Below, one piece after another: positions 1-11,868 of a DNA stretch of 64,000 bases (positions within the stretch are counted from its first letter, which is position 1; each line of letters opens with the position of its first letter). This DNA is from Alkaliphilus oremlandii OhILAs (GTDB taxonomy: Bacteria > Bacillota > Clostridia > Peptostreptococcales > Natronincolaceae): contig NC_009922.1 in NCBI RefSeq assembly GCF_000018325.1, forward strand, positions 62,001 to 126,000, read 5' to 3'. The position numbers and the translations under genes were made by a program. The notes beneath the pieces are model-generated. The model was not told where the DNA came from and ran no database searches. It worked only from the letters and a program-made list of their open reading frames with translations.

Positions 1-48
1 TTGGAACGCATTATAAGTAGAACTTTCCTATTCATTATAATATAGAGT

Positions 49-88
49 AAGAGTTCCTATTTTCATATGGTAGAAGGTAGGAACTCTT
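49..88. repeat. 11-bp perfect inverted repeat upstream of the yczE-like gene
   Basis: AAGAGTTCCTA (49-59) is exactly complementary to TAGGAACTCTT (78-88) across an 18-nt loop. A TATAAT lies just upstream at 36-41, so the hairpin would fall in the 5' untranslated region if that hexamer is a -10 box. No strong U-run follows, so it is not a typical terminator. It could be a leader structure or an operator. The function is unknown. Confidence 0.5.
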
Positions 89-146
89 CCTTGATAATAA
101 AATTTAGATAGAATACATTAAGATAAGAGATTTTCAGGAGGAATCT

Positions 147-860
147 ATGAAAAAAGTAAGAATTTATAATTTCTTTATATTTCTGTTGGGCTTGTTTTCC
201 CTGACCCTAGGTATTGCTCTTGTGGTTAAGTCTAATTTGGGGATTTCTGTAGCGATGTCCTTTCCTTATGTTCTCAGCTTAGGTTTGACAAAACTTACAT
301 TAGGTCAGTGGAGCTATATTGTACAAGGTCTTTCTTTGGTGGTCTTGTTTTTCATCGTAAAGAAGCTGACGGTCAAACATTTAATGTCATTCGTTGTAGC
401 CTTTCTTTTTGGGGTGACACTAGATATGTTCAATAAATTGCTGGTTCCTTTCCAAGTCTTTACGATAATGGAAAGGATTATGGTGTTTGTACTGGGATCT
501 ATAGTTATTTCTATCGGGGTTGCAGCTTTTGTAAAAAGTAATTATCCCATCATGCCTTTCGATACCTTCGTAAAAGAAGTTTCTATAGAAAAGAATATTA
601 AATACGCTAAATTTAAAACTGGATTTGATCTAGTATGCTTAACGACTTCGATTATTAGCAGTTTCCTGTTTTTTAGAAAGATTCAGGGAGTTCATATTGG
701 AACCTTTATATCGGCAATGGTACTGGGAAGCTCCATTGGATTTTGTATTGATCGAATGAACCGATATATAGAAGGTGTGGATTTTTTACCTCCGGACAAA
801 ACAAAAAAGGTATTAGAGTTAAAGCTTTTGAATATAGAAAAATCGGAGCGTGCATGCTAG
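147..860 (+). CDS. YczE/YitT-type integral membrane protein
   Basis: A 237-residue polytopic membrane protein that resembles the YczE/YyaS/YitT group of Firmicute membrane proteins, whose transport or signalling role is not settled. About five or six hydrophobic segments are visible: residues ~7-27, ~33-50, ~55-72, ~78-95, ~107-130 and ~170-205. The family-like N-terminal pattern is a first helix followed by VKSNLGIS, repeated in the second half as VKSNYPIMPFD, which suggests an internal duplication. The start is ATG 147 after AGGAGGAATCT. The gene stands alone, with a probable terminator at 891-941. The membrane location is clear. The family call is from memory of the sequence pattern and the function is unknown. 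Confidence 0.75.
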   Translation: MKKVRIYNFFIFLLGLFSLTLGIALVVKSNLGISVAMSFPYVLSLGLTKLTLGQWSYIVQGLSLVVLFFIVKKLTVKHLMSFVVAFLFGVTLDMFNKLLVPFQVFTIMERIMVFVLGSIVISIGVAAFVKSNYPIMPFDTFVKEVSIEKNIKYAKFKTGFDLVCLTTSIISSFLFFRKIQGVHIGTFISAMVLGSSIGFCIDRMNRYIEGVDFLPPDKTKKVLELKLLNIEKSERAC

Positions 861-890
861 TTTCTAAGATTTATTGTACAAAAAAATCAT

Positions 891-941
891 AAGGATTAAA
901 GAAAATTTTTAAAAAAATTCTTTAGTCTTTATTTCTTTCTT
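891..941 (+). terminator. Probable Rho-independent terminator after the yczE-like gene
   Basis: An AT-rich hairpin pairs AAGGATTAAAGAA with TTCTTTAGTCTTT and is followed by a T-rich stretch. It separates the membrane-protein gene from the rRNA operon promoter. Confidence 0.55.
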
Positions 942-967
942 AAATAAAACCCTGAAATTACAGTGTT

Positions 968-976
968 TTCGACAAA
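968..976 (-). promoter_or_regulatory. Candidate Spo0A box upstream of the rRNA operon
   Basis: The minus strand reads TTTGTCGAA, an exact match to the Spo0A-box consensus TTTGTCRAA. It lies 23 bp upstream of the rrn -35 hexamer. The same bases also read as a weak -35 (TTCGAC 968-973) with TAAAAT at 992-997. A nine-base match can occur by chance, so this is only a candidate. Confidence 0.3.
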
Positions 977-998
977 AAATACGAAATAACATAAAATG

Positions 999-1027
999 TT
1001 GACAGGATATTTTAAATGTGTTATATT
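999..1027 (+). promoter_or_regulatory. Sigma-A promoter of the rRNA operon
   Basis: TTGACA (999-1004), a 17-nt spacer and TATATT (1022-1027) form a near-consensus sigma-A promoter about 140 bp before the 16S gene. The leader that follows carries a box A-like element (GGTCTTTGAAAACT, ~1062-1075), as expected for rRNA antitermination. Confidence 0.8.
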
Positions 1028-1069
1028 AAATAAGTCGCCGAAACAAGGCGGCATACGAAAAGGTCTTTG

Positions 1070-1089
1070 AAAACTAAACAGTATAGATT
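1070..1089 (+). other. 16S rRNA processing stem, 5' arm
   Basis: These 20 bases are perfectly complementary to 2695-2714, just after the 16S gene. The two arms enclose the whole 16S sequence and form the long duplex expected to be cut by RNase III in the primary transcript. The equivalent pair around the 23S gene is 2896-2918 with 5933-5955. Confidence 0.85.
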
Positions 1090-1166
1090 TAAGCCAAAAT
1101 TTTTAAAGTCAGTTTAAAACTGAGCAATCCATTTTAAAGAATGGAACCCAGAAATTCAAACAATTT

Positions 1167-2688
<1,522 letters not shown>

Positions 2689-2739
2689 ATGGCGAATCTA
2701 TACTGTTTAGTTTTGAGAGACTTTTGTCTTTCAAACCAT

Positions 2740-2815
2740 GGGGGCGTAGCTCAGTTGGGAGAGCACCTGCCTTGCAAGCAGGGGGTCAGGAGTTCGACTC
2801 TCCTCGTCTCCACCA
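2740..2815 (+). tRNA. tRNA-Ala (anticodon TGC)
   Basis: A 76-nt cloverleaf in the 16S-23S spacer with acceptor stem GGGGGCG/CGTCTCC (two G-T wobbles), D arm GCTC..GAGC, anticodon stem CCTGC/GCAGG with loop CTTGCAA, T arm AGGAG/CTCCT with loop TTCGACT, discriminator A and an encoded CCA end. It is co-transcribed with the rRNAs. No tRNA-Ile accompanies it, although the Ile-Ala pair is common in other bacteria. Confidence 0.97.
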
Positions 2816-2991
2816 AAAATACCAACAAAAATGTTGACAAAAGACATTCGAATTGGTATTATATTATTCCGCTAAGGCGGACAGTTAGTTCTTTGAAAAC
2901 TGAATAATGTTAGAGAAACAATTGATGAAGTAACAAAGAAACAAGAATGTAACTATATAATTCAATTTATGTAGTTCATATATATAGCTTT

Positions 2992-5927
<2,936 letters not shown>

Positions 5928-5976
5928 ATACATTTTTCTAACATTATTCAGTTTTGAGAGTACTATCTCTCAATAA

Positions 5977-6092
5977 TGTCGTGGCTATAGCGAAGGGGTC
6001 ACACCTGTTCCCATACCGAACACAGTAGTTAAGCCCTTCAGCGCTGATGGTACTTGGCGGGAAGCTGCCTGGGAGAGTAGGTCGCTGCGATA
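5977..6092 (+). rRNA. rrf: 5S ribosomal RNA, copy 1
   Basis: A 116-nt 5S rRNA with the usual core (CCGAACACAGTAGTTAAGC, GGGAGAGTAGG). Helix I pairs TGTCGTGG (5977-5984) with 6085-6092. It follows the 23S gene after the short hairpin GAGAG/CTCTC at 5956-5971. It differs from copy 2 at only two positions, and those two pair with each other. Confidence 0.96.
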
Positions 6093-6097
6093 TATTT

Positions 6098-6142
6098 AAA
6101 GAGAAAGCATAGCGGATACAGCTGTGCCTTTTTCCTTTAAAG
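6098..6142 (+). terminator. Imperfect hairpin with T-run between the two 5S genes
   Basis: GCATAGC pairs with GCTGTGC, flanked by A-rich and T-rich arms. It resembles the strong terminator after the second 5S copy (both have a GCATAGC-type stem), so it is probably a duplicated, decayed terminator that was copied with the 5S unit. Transcription must read through it if copy 2 is expressed from the same promoter. Confidence 0.5.
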
Positions 6143-6169
6143 AACTTCCTAGAATAAAATTCTAATAAA

Positions 6170-6285
6170 TGTCGTGACTATAGCGAAGGGGTCACACCTG
6201 TTCCCATACCGAACACAGTAGTTAAGCCCTTCAGCGCTGATGGTACTTGGCGGGAAGCTGCCTGGGAGAGTAGGTCGTTGCGATA
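6170..6285 (+). rRNA. rrf: 5S ribosomal RNA, copy 2
   Basis: A second 116-nt 5S gene lies 77 bp after the first. The two are identical except for G5984 to A6177 and C6085 to T6278. These occupy the eighth pair of helix I, so a G-C pair has become an A-U pair. The compensatory change argues that both copies are functional. It is followed directly by the operon terminator. Confidence 0.96.
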
Positions 6286-6288
6286 TAA

Positions 6289-6333
6289 AAAAGAAAGAGC
6301 ATAGCTAACATAGTTATGCTCTTTCTTTTTTTA
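6289..6333 (+). terminator. rRNA operon terminator
   Basis: AAGAAAGAGCATA pairs with TATGCTCTTTCTT across a loop of about 10 nt, followed by a T-run. This is a strong intrinsic terminator directly after the second 5S gene. Confidence 0.9.
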
Positions 6334-6390
6334 TATTTGCTTCATATAATTTATATTAAGAAAGATTGTTTTTTATTAGGATAAGATTTG

Positions 6391-6419
6391 TTGACAATAT
6401 AGAATAACTATGTTAAAAT
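6391..6419 (+). promoter_or_regulatory. Sigma-A promoter upstream of the chemoreceptor-like gene
   Basis: TTGACA (6391-6396), a 17-nt spacer and TAAAAT (6414-6419). A leader of about 270 nt follows before the coding region. It holds a run of short AAACCAAA/AACTAAA motifs at 6430-6465 and a large inverted repeat at 6589-6663. Confidence 0.75.
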
Positions 6420-6588
6420 TTTATTATTAAAACAAACCAAAACTAACTAAACCAAACTAAAACTACTTATGAATTCCTGAATAAGTAAAAAGGGTGAGGT
6501 TTCAAATCAAATTTGTACAATAAGGTTTTGGTATGTAAGTTTATGAAACAGCCAGCCAGAAAGTTCGTATCAAGCTTATGATTAAATA

Positions 6589-6663
6589 GGACTCTCCCTC
6601 CTTTTATATATAAGATTATGGTACGGGCTTTTTTTATGTAAAATAAGAAGGAATGTAGAGTCC
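6589..6663 (+). other. Large interrupted hairpin in the leader of the chemoreceptor-like gene
   Basis: GGACTCT (6589-6595) pairs with AGAGTCC (6657-6663). Further in, TCCTTTTAT (6599-6607) pairs with ATAAGAAGGA (6643-6652) with one bulge. The apical loop of about 35 nt contains GGGC followed by seven T. I could not match it to a riboswitch class I know. It may be a leader regulatory structure ending about 30 nt before the start codon. Confidence 0.45.
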
Positions 6664-6699
6664 CTTGTTGAATTAGATAGTTAAGATCATAGGGGGAGT

Positions 6700-8196
6700 G
6701 TGGGGAAAGTGTTTTGGGAAAGAAAAAGGAAGATAGAGGATCTAAGTAAAAAGATTATTCGAATGTCCCAAGGGGATCTAACCTTTCAATTAGACGATAA
6801 GGGTGATAAGGACTTTGGGGGTATTGCAAATTCAATTAACCAGCTGATCTATGGTTTCAGAAATTTCATTGGAAATGTATCGACCACCAATGAAAAAACA
6901 CTAAACTTTGCAATAGAATTAGAAAATAATGCAAGATATATTTCAGATGCCTCAGCAGATGTGGCATCGGCTGTTATAGATATTGCCTCCGAGGCGACCA
7001 CTCAGAATCAGGCTGTTTTTCAGGCGAAAGAGTATACGGAGAAAATGGAGAAGGATGCATTAAACATTTTAGAACAGTCGGTAAAAACAAAGATGATATC
7101 AAAGGAGATGGTATCCGTTGTTAAAGACAGCACAGAAGTATTTGATCAGGTTGCAAATCTTTTAAATCTGAGCAGCAATTGGAGTATTGATCTTTCAAAT
7201 AAAATGAACAGTTTAAAAAATGAAGCTGAAAAGATTCAACAGATCACATCTGTAGTTACGAATATCAGTGAAAATACAAATTTATTAGCGTTAAATGCTT
7301 CTATTGAAGCGGCTAGGGCAGGTGACTCTGGCAGAGGCTTCGCAGTAGTTGCTGGAGAAGTTAAAAAACTAGCAGAGCAATCTTCAGAATCTGCTGAAGA
7401 GATAGAGTCCATCATCAACAGTATCGTTACGAAGGTCAACGATATAACGGATGAAATTGAGGAGCAAGTTGGACAATCTAAAGAAAATATTAAAACAGTG
7501 AATCAGAGTAAGGTTTTACTGGATCAGATTTTAGATTCCACGGAGAGTACCTATGAAGCAGTTGAAAGTATTCATAGTTTGGCTCAAGAAGAGGTGGAAC
7601 TCATTAAAATCTTCAATGATATTATAGAAAAAATTGCATTTGCTACAGAGAAATCAACAGCATTTGCTCAGGAGGCGGCGGCTTCTGGGCAGGAGCAAAC
7701 GGCTTCTGTTCAAGTAATGTTTGAATCGATTCAAAAGCTAACTTCTATGACCAATGAAGTTCAAAATATTGTAAATGGTTTTGTTAAAGAATTTGTTATG
7801 GATGAGAAAATAAAAGCTTTAGTGAATAGAGGGCTGAAAGCCTTAGAAGAGATCAGTCAATTGAGAGAGATTGATGCAATGGATCCTTCGAACTGTGAAA
7901 AGATTCTGAGGAATGAAATGAAAAAGCAGGAAGTATTCGAACTTCTAGCTATCATGAATAAGTCGGGAGACAGTAAAGCGATCATTCTTAAGGGACTGGA
8001 TAGCAGCCAGGATCTGCAAGGAAACTATAGCCATCGACCGTACTTTCAGGAAGCCATAAAGGGCGATCATTTTATTTCTAAGCCATATATTTCGCTATCG
8101 ACGTATACCTACTGTGTTACAATCGCGGTGCCAATTATAGCACATCAAAGGGAGATCATTGGTATTGTAATGGGAGACTTATCCTTAGAAAATTAG
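6700..8196 (+). CDS. Soluble methyl-accepting chemotaxis-like protein with C-terminal Cache-like domain
   Basis: A 498-residue protein with no signal peptide or membrane segment. Residues ~15-50 look like a HAMP remnant (MSQGDLTFQL). Residues ~60-370 form the methyl-accepting coiled coil, with the conserved hairpin tip SENTNLLALNASIEAARAG and FAVVAGEVKKLAEQS. Residues ~400-498 resemble a PDC/Cache sensor (YSHRPYFQEAIKG, then TIAVPII and GIVMGDLSL). It should therefore form a cytoplasmic receptor array or signal to CheA/CheW elsewhere, sensing a cytosolic ligand. The GTG start at 6700 is only a few bases after AGGGGGAG, so GTG 6709 is an equally good start. A terminator follows at 8224-8283. 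No chemotaxis genes are adjacent. Confidence 0.85.
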   Translation: MGKVFWERKRKIEDLSKKIIRMSQGDLTFQLDDKGDKDFGGIANSINQLIYGFRNFIGNVSTTNEKTLNFAIELENNARYISDASADVASAVIDIASEATTQNQAVFQAKEYTEKMEKDALNILEQSVKTKMISKEMVSVVKDSTEVFDQVANLLNLSSNWSIDLSNKMNSLKNEAEKIQQITSVVTNISENTNLLALNASIEAARAGDSGRGFAVVAGEVKKLAEQSSESAEEIESIINSIVTKVNDITDEIEEQVGQSKENIKTVNQSKVLLDQILDSTESTYEAVESIHSLAQEEVELIKIFNDIIEKIAFATEKSTAFAQEAAASGQEQTASVQVMFESIQKLTSMTNEVQNIVNGFVKEFVMDEKIKALVNRGLKALEEISQLREIDAMDPSNCEKILRNEMKKQEVFELLAIMNKSGDSKAIILKGLDSSQDLQGNYSHRPYFQEAIKGDHFISKPYISLSTYTYCVTIAVPIIAHQREIIGIVMGDLSLEN

Positions 8197-8223
8197 ACCG
8201 ATATAAAGGTAGAGCTGAATATA

Positions 8224-8287
8224 GAGCGCAACTTTACAAAAATAAGTGAGATAGAGCTTATTTTAGAATAGTTCGCTCTGTTTTTTT
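8224..8287 (+). terminator. Terminator after the chemoreceptor-like gene
   Basis: AGAGCG-c-AACT pairs with AGTTCGCTCT with one bulge, followed by seven T. The loop carries a nested AATAAG/CTTATT hairpin. Confidence 0.75.
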
Positions 8288-8308
8288 ACATAATAGGATA
8301 TAAATATT

Positions 8309-8353
8309 TGTAAATTTTTTATTTTAGATCCTTTACATACCCTAAGGGGGTAT
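8309..8353 (+). promoter_or_regulatory. csoR promoter with overlapping CsoR operator
   Basis: A candidate -35 (TTGTAA 8309-8314) and -10 (TTACAT 8333-8338) are 18 bp apart. The palindrome ATACCC..GGGTAT at 8337-8353 overlaps the -10 and the start point. It matches the GC-rich inverted repeat typical of CsoR operators and is the only such G/C-rich palindrome in an AT-rich region. Cu(I) binding to CsoR should release it. The operator call follows from the neighbouring csoR gene and the motif; binding is inferred. Confidence 0.75.
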
Positions 8354-8381
8354 GGTATATTTAATTCAAGGAGATGATTAT

Positions 8382-8693
8382 ATGACCAATTGCTGTAGCA
8401 TGGATAAAGAAGAAAAAAAACCGACAGAAAGCTCAATTAAAACACAGAAATCTGTTCTAGACAGATTAAATAGAATTGAAGGTCAAATAAGAGGGATTAA
8501 AAATATGATTGAGAATAACACTTACTGTGACGATGTAATCAATCAAATAGAAGCTTCTAGATCTGCACTGCATTCTGTACAAATTATTTTATTAGAAAGT
8601 CACATAAAAAATTGTGTTGTAGAGCAGCTTCAGCAGGGAGAGCGTGATGTAATCGAAGAGGTTCTAAAGACTATAAAAAAATTAACAAAATAA
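8382..8693 (+). CDS. csoR: Copper-sensing transcriptional repressor CsoR
   Basis: A 103-residue all-helical repressor of the CsoR/RcnR (DUF156) family, which releases DNA when it binds Cu(I). The three ligands have the CsoR spacing: C49, H74 and C78 (TYCDD, ESHIKNC). The DNA-contact helix RLNRIEGQIRGIKNMI is at residues 28-43. An N-terminal CCS pair (C4, C5) is unusual and could add metal affinity. Start ATG 8382 follows AAGGAGATGA; an upstream in-frame GTG/ATG at 8352 lies inside the operator and has no ribosome site. It is the first gene of the copper module, and its stop codon lies in the first bases of the tandem repeat at 8687. Confidence 0.93.
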   Translation: MTNCCSMDKEEKKPTESSIKTQKSVLDRLNRIEGQIRGIKNMIENNTYCDDVINQIEASRSALHSVQIILLESHIKNCVVEQLQQGERDVIEEVLKTIKKLTK

Positions 8694-8923
8694 AGTTTAT
8701 TCGCTCTGGCTCATAAACTTTATGACGCACTCAACTTAAAAAACTGATTTAAGTTTCAAGTGCTCAAAATAAAGTTTGTTTGTTCTGGCTCATAAACTTT
8801 ATGACGCACTCAACTTAAAAAACTGATTTAAGTTTCAAGTGCTCAAAATAAAGTTTGTTTGTTCTGGCTCATAAACTTTATGACGCACTCAACTTAAAAA
8901 ACTGATTTAAGTTTCAAGTGCTT
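8687..8923 (+). repeat. Three tandem copies of a 79-bp dispersed repeat
   Basis: Units start at 8687, 8766 and 8845, with a fourth start (AAAATAAA) at 8924. Units 2 and 3 differ only at the last base, and unit 1 differs from them at three positions within 8699-8706. Each unit holds two hairpins: ATAAAGTTT/AAACTTTAT, then AACTTAAA/TTTAAGTT nested in CACT..AGTG. Related single copies lie at 18056-18134 and, inverted, at 42706-42783. There are no spacers, so this is not a CRISPR array, and no ORF spans it. It fills the whole gap between csoR and copA. Confidence 0.95.
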
Positions 8924-8949
8924 AAAATAAATGAAGGGGTGAAACATTT

Positions 8950-11409
8950 ATGAAAGCAATACGAACAGTATCTGTGAAGGGAATGACCTGTGCTGCTTGT
9001 TCTGCCGCTGTAGAGCGGAACTTGTCTAAGGCAGAGGGAATTTCTAAAGCCACTGTAAACTTAGCTACAGAGAAGCTTACTGTGGAGTATGACACAGAAA
9101 AAATTAGTATGGAGGATATGGTCACTAGAATTGATAAATTAGGCTATAAGCTGATTGATGAAGAAGACTTTAGAGAAATAGTGATTCCTATTAAAGGTAT
9201 GACCTGTGCGTCCTGCTCTGCTGCTGTAGAAAGGGCACTCAAGAAACAGGAAGGTGTGGTAGCAACCAGTGTGAACTTGGCCACAGAAAAGGCCACAGTG
9301 AAATACAACAACGATGTAATTAAGATATCTCAAATAAAGAATGCGATTGAAAAGGCAGGATATGAACCTTTAGATATAGAGGTTGAGGCAAGTAATGATA
9401 AAGATAAGGAAGCAAAAGAAAATGAAATCAAAGGTCTTTGGAAAAGATTCGTTGTAGCATTAATATTTACGGCGCCACTATTCTATATTTCCATGGGCCA
9501 TATGCTGGGTGCACCTTTACCGGAAGTTATAAATCCTCACCACAACCCATTGAATTTTGCCATCGTTCAACTATTTTTAACGATTCCTGTTATGCTGGCA
9601 GGACATAAGTTCTATACTGTAGGGTTTAAGACATTGTTTAAAGGTAGTCCAAATATGGATTCATTAATTGCCATAGGTACCAGTGCCGCATTTCTCTACG
9701 GTATTTACGCGATCAAAGAGATCGCTGGGGGAAACCAAGATATGGCTATGGAGCTATATTTCGAAACAGCGGGTGTTATTATTACTTTGATCATGCTGGG
9801 AAAATATTTTGAAGCGGTATCGAAAGGTAAAACATCGGAAGCTATTAAACAGCTTATGGGATTACAGCCTAAGGCAGCAACTGTTATTGTAGATGGAAAG
9901 GAAGTGAAAATTCCGATACAAGAGGTTGAAGTAGGGCATAAAATTGTTGTAAAACCTGGTGAAAAAATACCAGTAGATGGAATTGTAATAGAAGGATATA
10001 CTTCTGTTGATGAATCTATGTTAACAGGAGAGAGCATTCCAGTAGAGAAAAACAAGGGCGATAGAGTAACCGGTGGAAGTATTAATAAAAATGGCTCCAT
10101 TGCATTTGAGGCTACAAAAGTTGGAAAGGATACAGCCCTTGCGCAAATAATTAAGCTGGTAGAAGACGCGCAGGGATCAAAGGCACCGATTGCTAAGATG
10201 GCGGATATCATTTCAGGATACTTTGTACCGATCGTTATTGCCATTGCTGTTATTGCTGGTGTGATATGGTATTTCACAGGAAGTTCAATCAACTTCTCTT
10301 TAACGATATTTATTTCCGTATTAGTAATTGCATGTCCTTGTGCTTTAGGCCTTGCCACACCGACGGCTATTATGGTAGGTACAGGTAAGGGAGCAGAATA
10401 TGGGGTATTAATTAAAGGTGGCGAAGCATTAGAAACCGCACATCAAATTAAAACCGTTGTATTTGATAAAACAGGTACCATTACAGAGGGAAAACCAAAG
10501 GTAACAGATATTATAACGAATGAACAGATCACAGAAGAAGAACTTCTTACGCTTGCAGCATCTGCTGAAAAAGGATCAGAGCATCCCCTTGGAGAAGCCA
10601 TTGTTAAGGCGGGAGAAGAGCGGAATTTAATCTTAAAGAAGGTAGATCGATTTACTGCGATTCCAGGTCACGGTATCGAGGTTACAATTGAAGGAAAGAA
10701 TATGCTACTTGGAAATAAAAAGCTAATGGCGGATCGAAAAATTTCAATTACCTTACAGAATGAGTCGGATCAGTTGGCTACAGAAGGCAAAACACCGATG
10801 TATATTACGATAGATGGAGATTTAGCAGGAATCATTGCTGTAGCAGACGTTGTGAAGGGAAGCAGTAAAGCAGCCATCGATGCGCTTCATAGAATGGGAA
10901 TCGAAGTAGCCATGATAACAGGAGATAATAGGAGAACCGCTGAGGCTATAGCAAAGCAAGTGGGCATAGATATCGTGTTGGCGGAGGTTTTACCAGAGGA
11001 TAAATCCAATGAAGTTAAGAAGCTTCAAGCTTCAGGTAAGAAGGTTGCCATGGTTGGCGATGGTGTAAACGATGCACCTGCTTTAGCCCAAGCAGATATA
11101 GGAATGGCCATTGGTTCGGGAACAGACGTTGCAATGGAATCCGCAGATATTGTTTTAATGAGAAGTGATCTGATGGATGTTGTAACAGCGATCCAATTAA
11201 GCAAAAAAACAATTAAAAATATTAAAGAAAATTTATTTTGGGCATTTGCCTATAATACCGCAGGAATCCCAATTGCGGCAGGTGTTCTATATGCACTAGG
11301 GGGACCATTATTAAACCCAATGATCGGAGCAGGTGCTATGGCTCTTAGTTCAGTTTCTGTAGTTTCAAATGCTTTGAGGCTACGAGGCTTTAAACCATCC
11401 CACCGATAG
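8950..11409 (+). CDS. copA: Cu(I)-exporting P1B-type ATPase CopA
   Basis: An 819-residue P-type ATPase that pumps Cu(I) out of the cytoplasm. It has two N-terminal heavy-metal-binding domains (C14-AA-C17 and C86-AS-C89), eight predicted membrane helices, the TGES actuator loop (LTGESIPVEK), the transmembrane metal site C462-P-C464, the phosphorylated D506 in DKTGT, the SEHPLG motif and the hinge GDGVNDAPAL. The CPC plus the GMTCxxC domains indicates Cu(I) rather than Zn/Cd. ATG 8950 follows AAGGGGTGA. It probably shares the csoR promoter, with the 79-bp repeats lying between the two genes in the transcript. copZ follows. Confidence 0.96.
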   Translation: MKAIRTVSVKGMTCAACSAAVERNLSKAEGISKATVNLATEKLTVEYDTEKISMEDMVTRIDKLGYKLIDEEDFREIVIPIKGMTCASCSAAVERALKKQEGVVATSVNLATEKATVKYNNDVIKISQIKNAIEKAGYEPLDIEVEASNDKDKEAKENEIKGLWKRFVVALIFTAPLFYISMGHMLGAPLPEVINPHHNPLNFAIVQLFLTIPVMLAGHKFYTVGFKTLFKGSPNMDSLIAIGTSAAFLYGIYAIKEIAGGNQDMAMELYFETAGVIITLIMLGKYFEAVSKGKTSEAIKQLMGLQPKAATVIVDGKEVKIPIQEVEVGHKIVVKPGEKIPVDGIVIEGYTSVDESMLTGESIPVEKNKGDRVTGGSINKNGSIAFEATKVGKDTALAQIIKLVEDAQGSKAPIAKMADIISGYFVPIVIAIAVIAGVIWYFTGSSINFSLTIFISVLVIACPCALGLATPTAIMVGTGKGAEYGVLIKGGEALETAHQIKTVVFDKTGTITEGKPKVTDIITNEQITEEELLTLAASAEKGSEHPLGEAIVKAGEERNLILKKVDRFTAIPGHGIEVTIEGKNMLLGNKKLMADRKISITLQNESDQLATEGKTPMYITIDGDLAGIIAVADVVKGSSKAAIDALHRMGIEVAMITGDNRRTAEAIAKQVGIDIVLAEVLPEDKSNEVKKLQASGKKVAMVGDGVNDAPALAQADIGMAIGSGTDVAMESADIVLMRSDLMDVVTAIQLSKKTIKNIKENLFWAFAYNTAGIPIAAGVLYALGGPLLNPMIGAGAMALSSVSVVSNALRLRGFKPSHR

Positions 11410-11432
11410 TTCAGCAGTTTGATTTATGCTTT

Positions 11433-11456
11433 ATATGGAATCAAAATCTTCCATAT
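11433..11456 (+). other. 8-bp hairpin between copA and copZ
   Basis: ATATGGAA (11433-11440) and TTCCATAT (11449-11456) form a perfect stem. No clear T-run follows, so it may act as a partial terminator or an mRNA-processing structure that sets the copA/copZ ratio. The role is inferred. Confidence 0.4.
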
Positions 11457-11504
11457 GAACTGAGTCTTTTATATAACAATTTATAATAATTAGGAGGAAT
11501 AAAG

Positions 11505-11720
11505 ATGAAAAAGAAAATTATGATTGAAGGAATGAGTTGTGGGCATTGTTCAGGAAGAGTAGAGAAAGCACTAAAGGAGCAGTCAGCAGTAAAAGCGGTT
11601 ACGGTTGATTTAGCTTCTAAAAATGCAGTAGTAGAGCTTTCCGAGGACCTGTCTGACGATGTCATTAAGGAAATCATTGACGATGCAGGATATGATGTCG
11701 TAGGGATAGAAAATCTGTAA
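11505..11720 (+). CDS. copZ: Copper chaperone CopZ-like heavy-metal-binding protein
   Basis: A 71-residue single heavy-metal-associated domain with the metal site GMSCGHC (C12, C15) and the usual beta-alpha-beta-beta-alpha-beta length. It should carry Cu(I) to the N-terminal domains of CopA and to CsoR. The H between the cysteines (CGHC) differs from the CAAC/CASC of the CopA domains and is seen in CopZ/MerP-type chaperones. ATG 11505 follows TAGGAGGAATAAAG. A terminator at 11755-11781 closes the copper module. Confidence 0.9.
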   Translation: MKKKIMIEGMSCGHCSGRVEKALKEQSAVKAVTVDLASKNAVVELSEDLSDDVIKEIIDDAGYDVVGIENL

Positions 11721-11754
11721 TCGTTTACTTTTAGTAAAATAGGGTATTTAAAGG

Positions 11755-11788
11755 CGTAAGGGTTATTTGATAACTCTTACGTTTTTTT
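11755..11788 (+). terminator. Terminator of the copper module
   Basis: CGTAAGGGTTAT (11755-11766) pairs with ATAACTCTTACG (11770-11781) with one G-T pair, followed by seven T. Confidence 0.9.
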
Positions 11789-11868
11789 GTTTTTGAGCAA
11801 GAACATATTACACAATATTTTCATACGCAATAGGAGATGAAGCTGAAAGTTCATAAGGAGGAGTAAAT

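Noticed and set aside
6589..6663. c-di-GMP riboswitch in the leader of the chemoreceptor-like gene
   Set aside because: I looked for the conserved core sequences of the GEMM-I and type II c-di-GMP aptamers and did not find them.
8352..8381. Upstream start for csoR at 8352
   Set aside because: It overlaps the operator and probable transcription start, and has no ribosome site. ATG 8382 has AAGGAGATGA.
8687..8923. CRISPR array
   Set aside because: The 79-bp units are directly adjacent with no unique spacers, and no cas genes are present.
9705..10358. 217-codon minus-strand frame within copA
   Set aside because: It is fully antisense to the conserved ATPase core, has no ribosome site and resembles no protein. 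It is a shadow of copA codon use.
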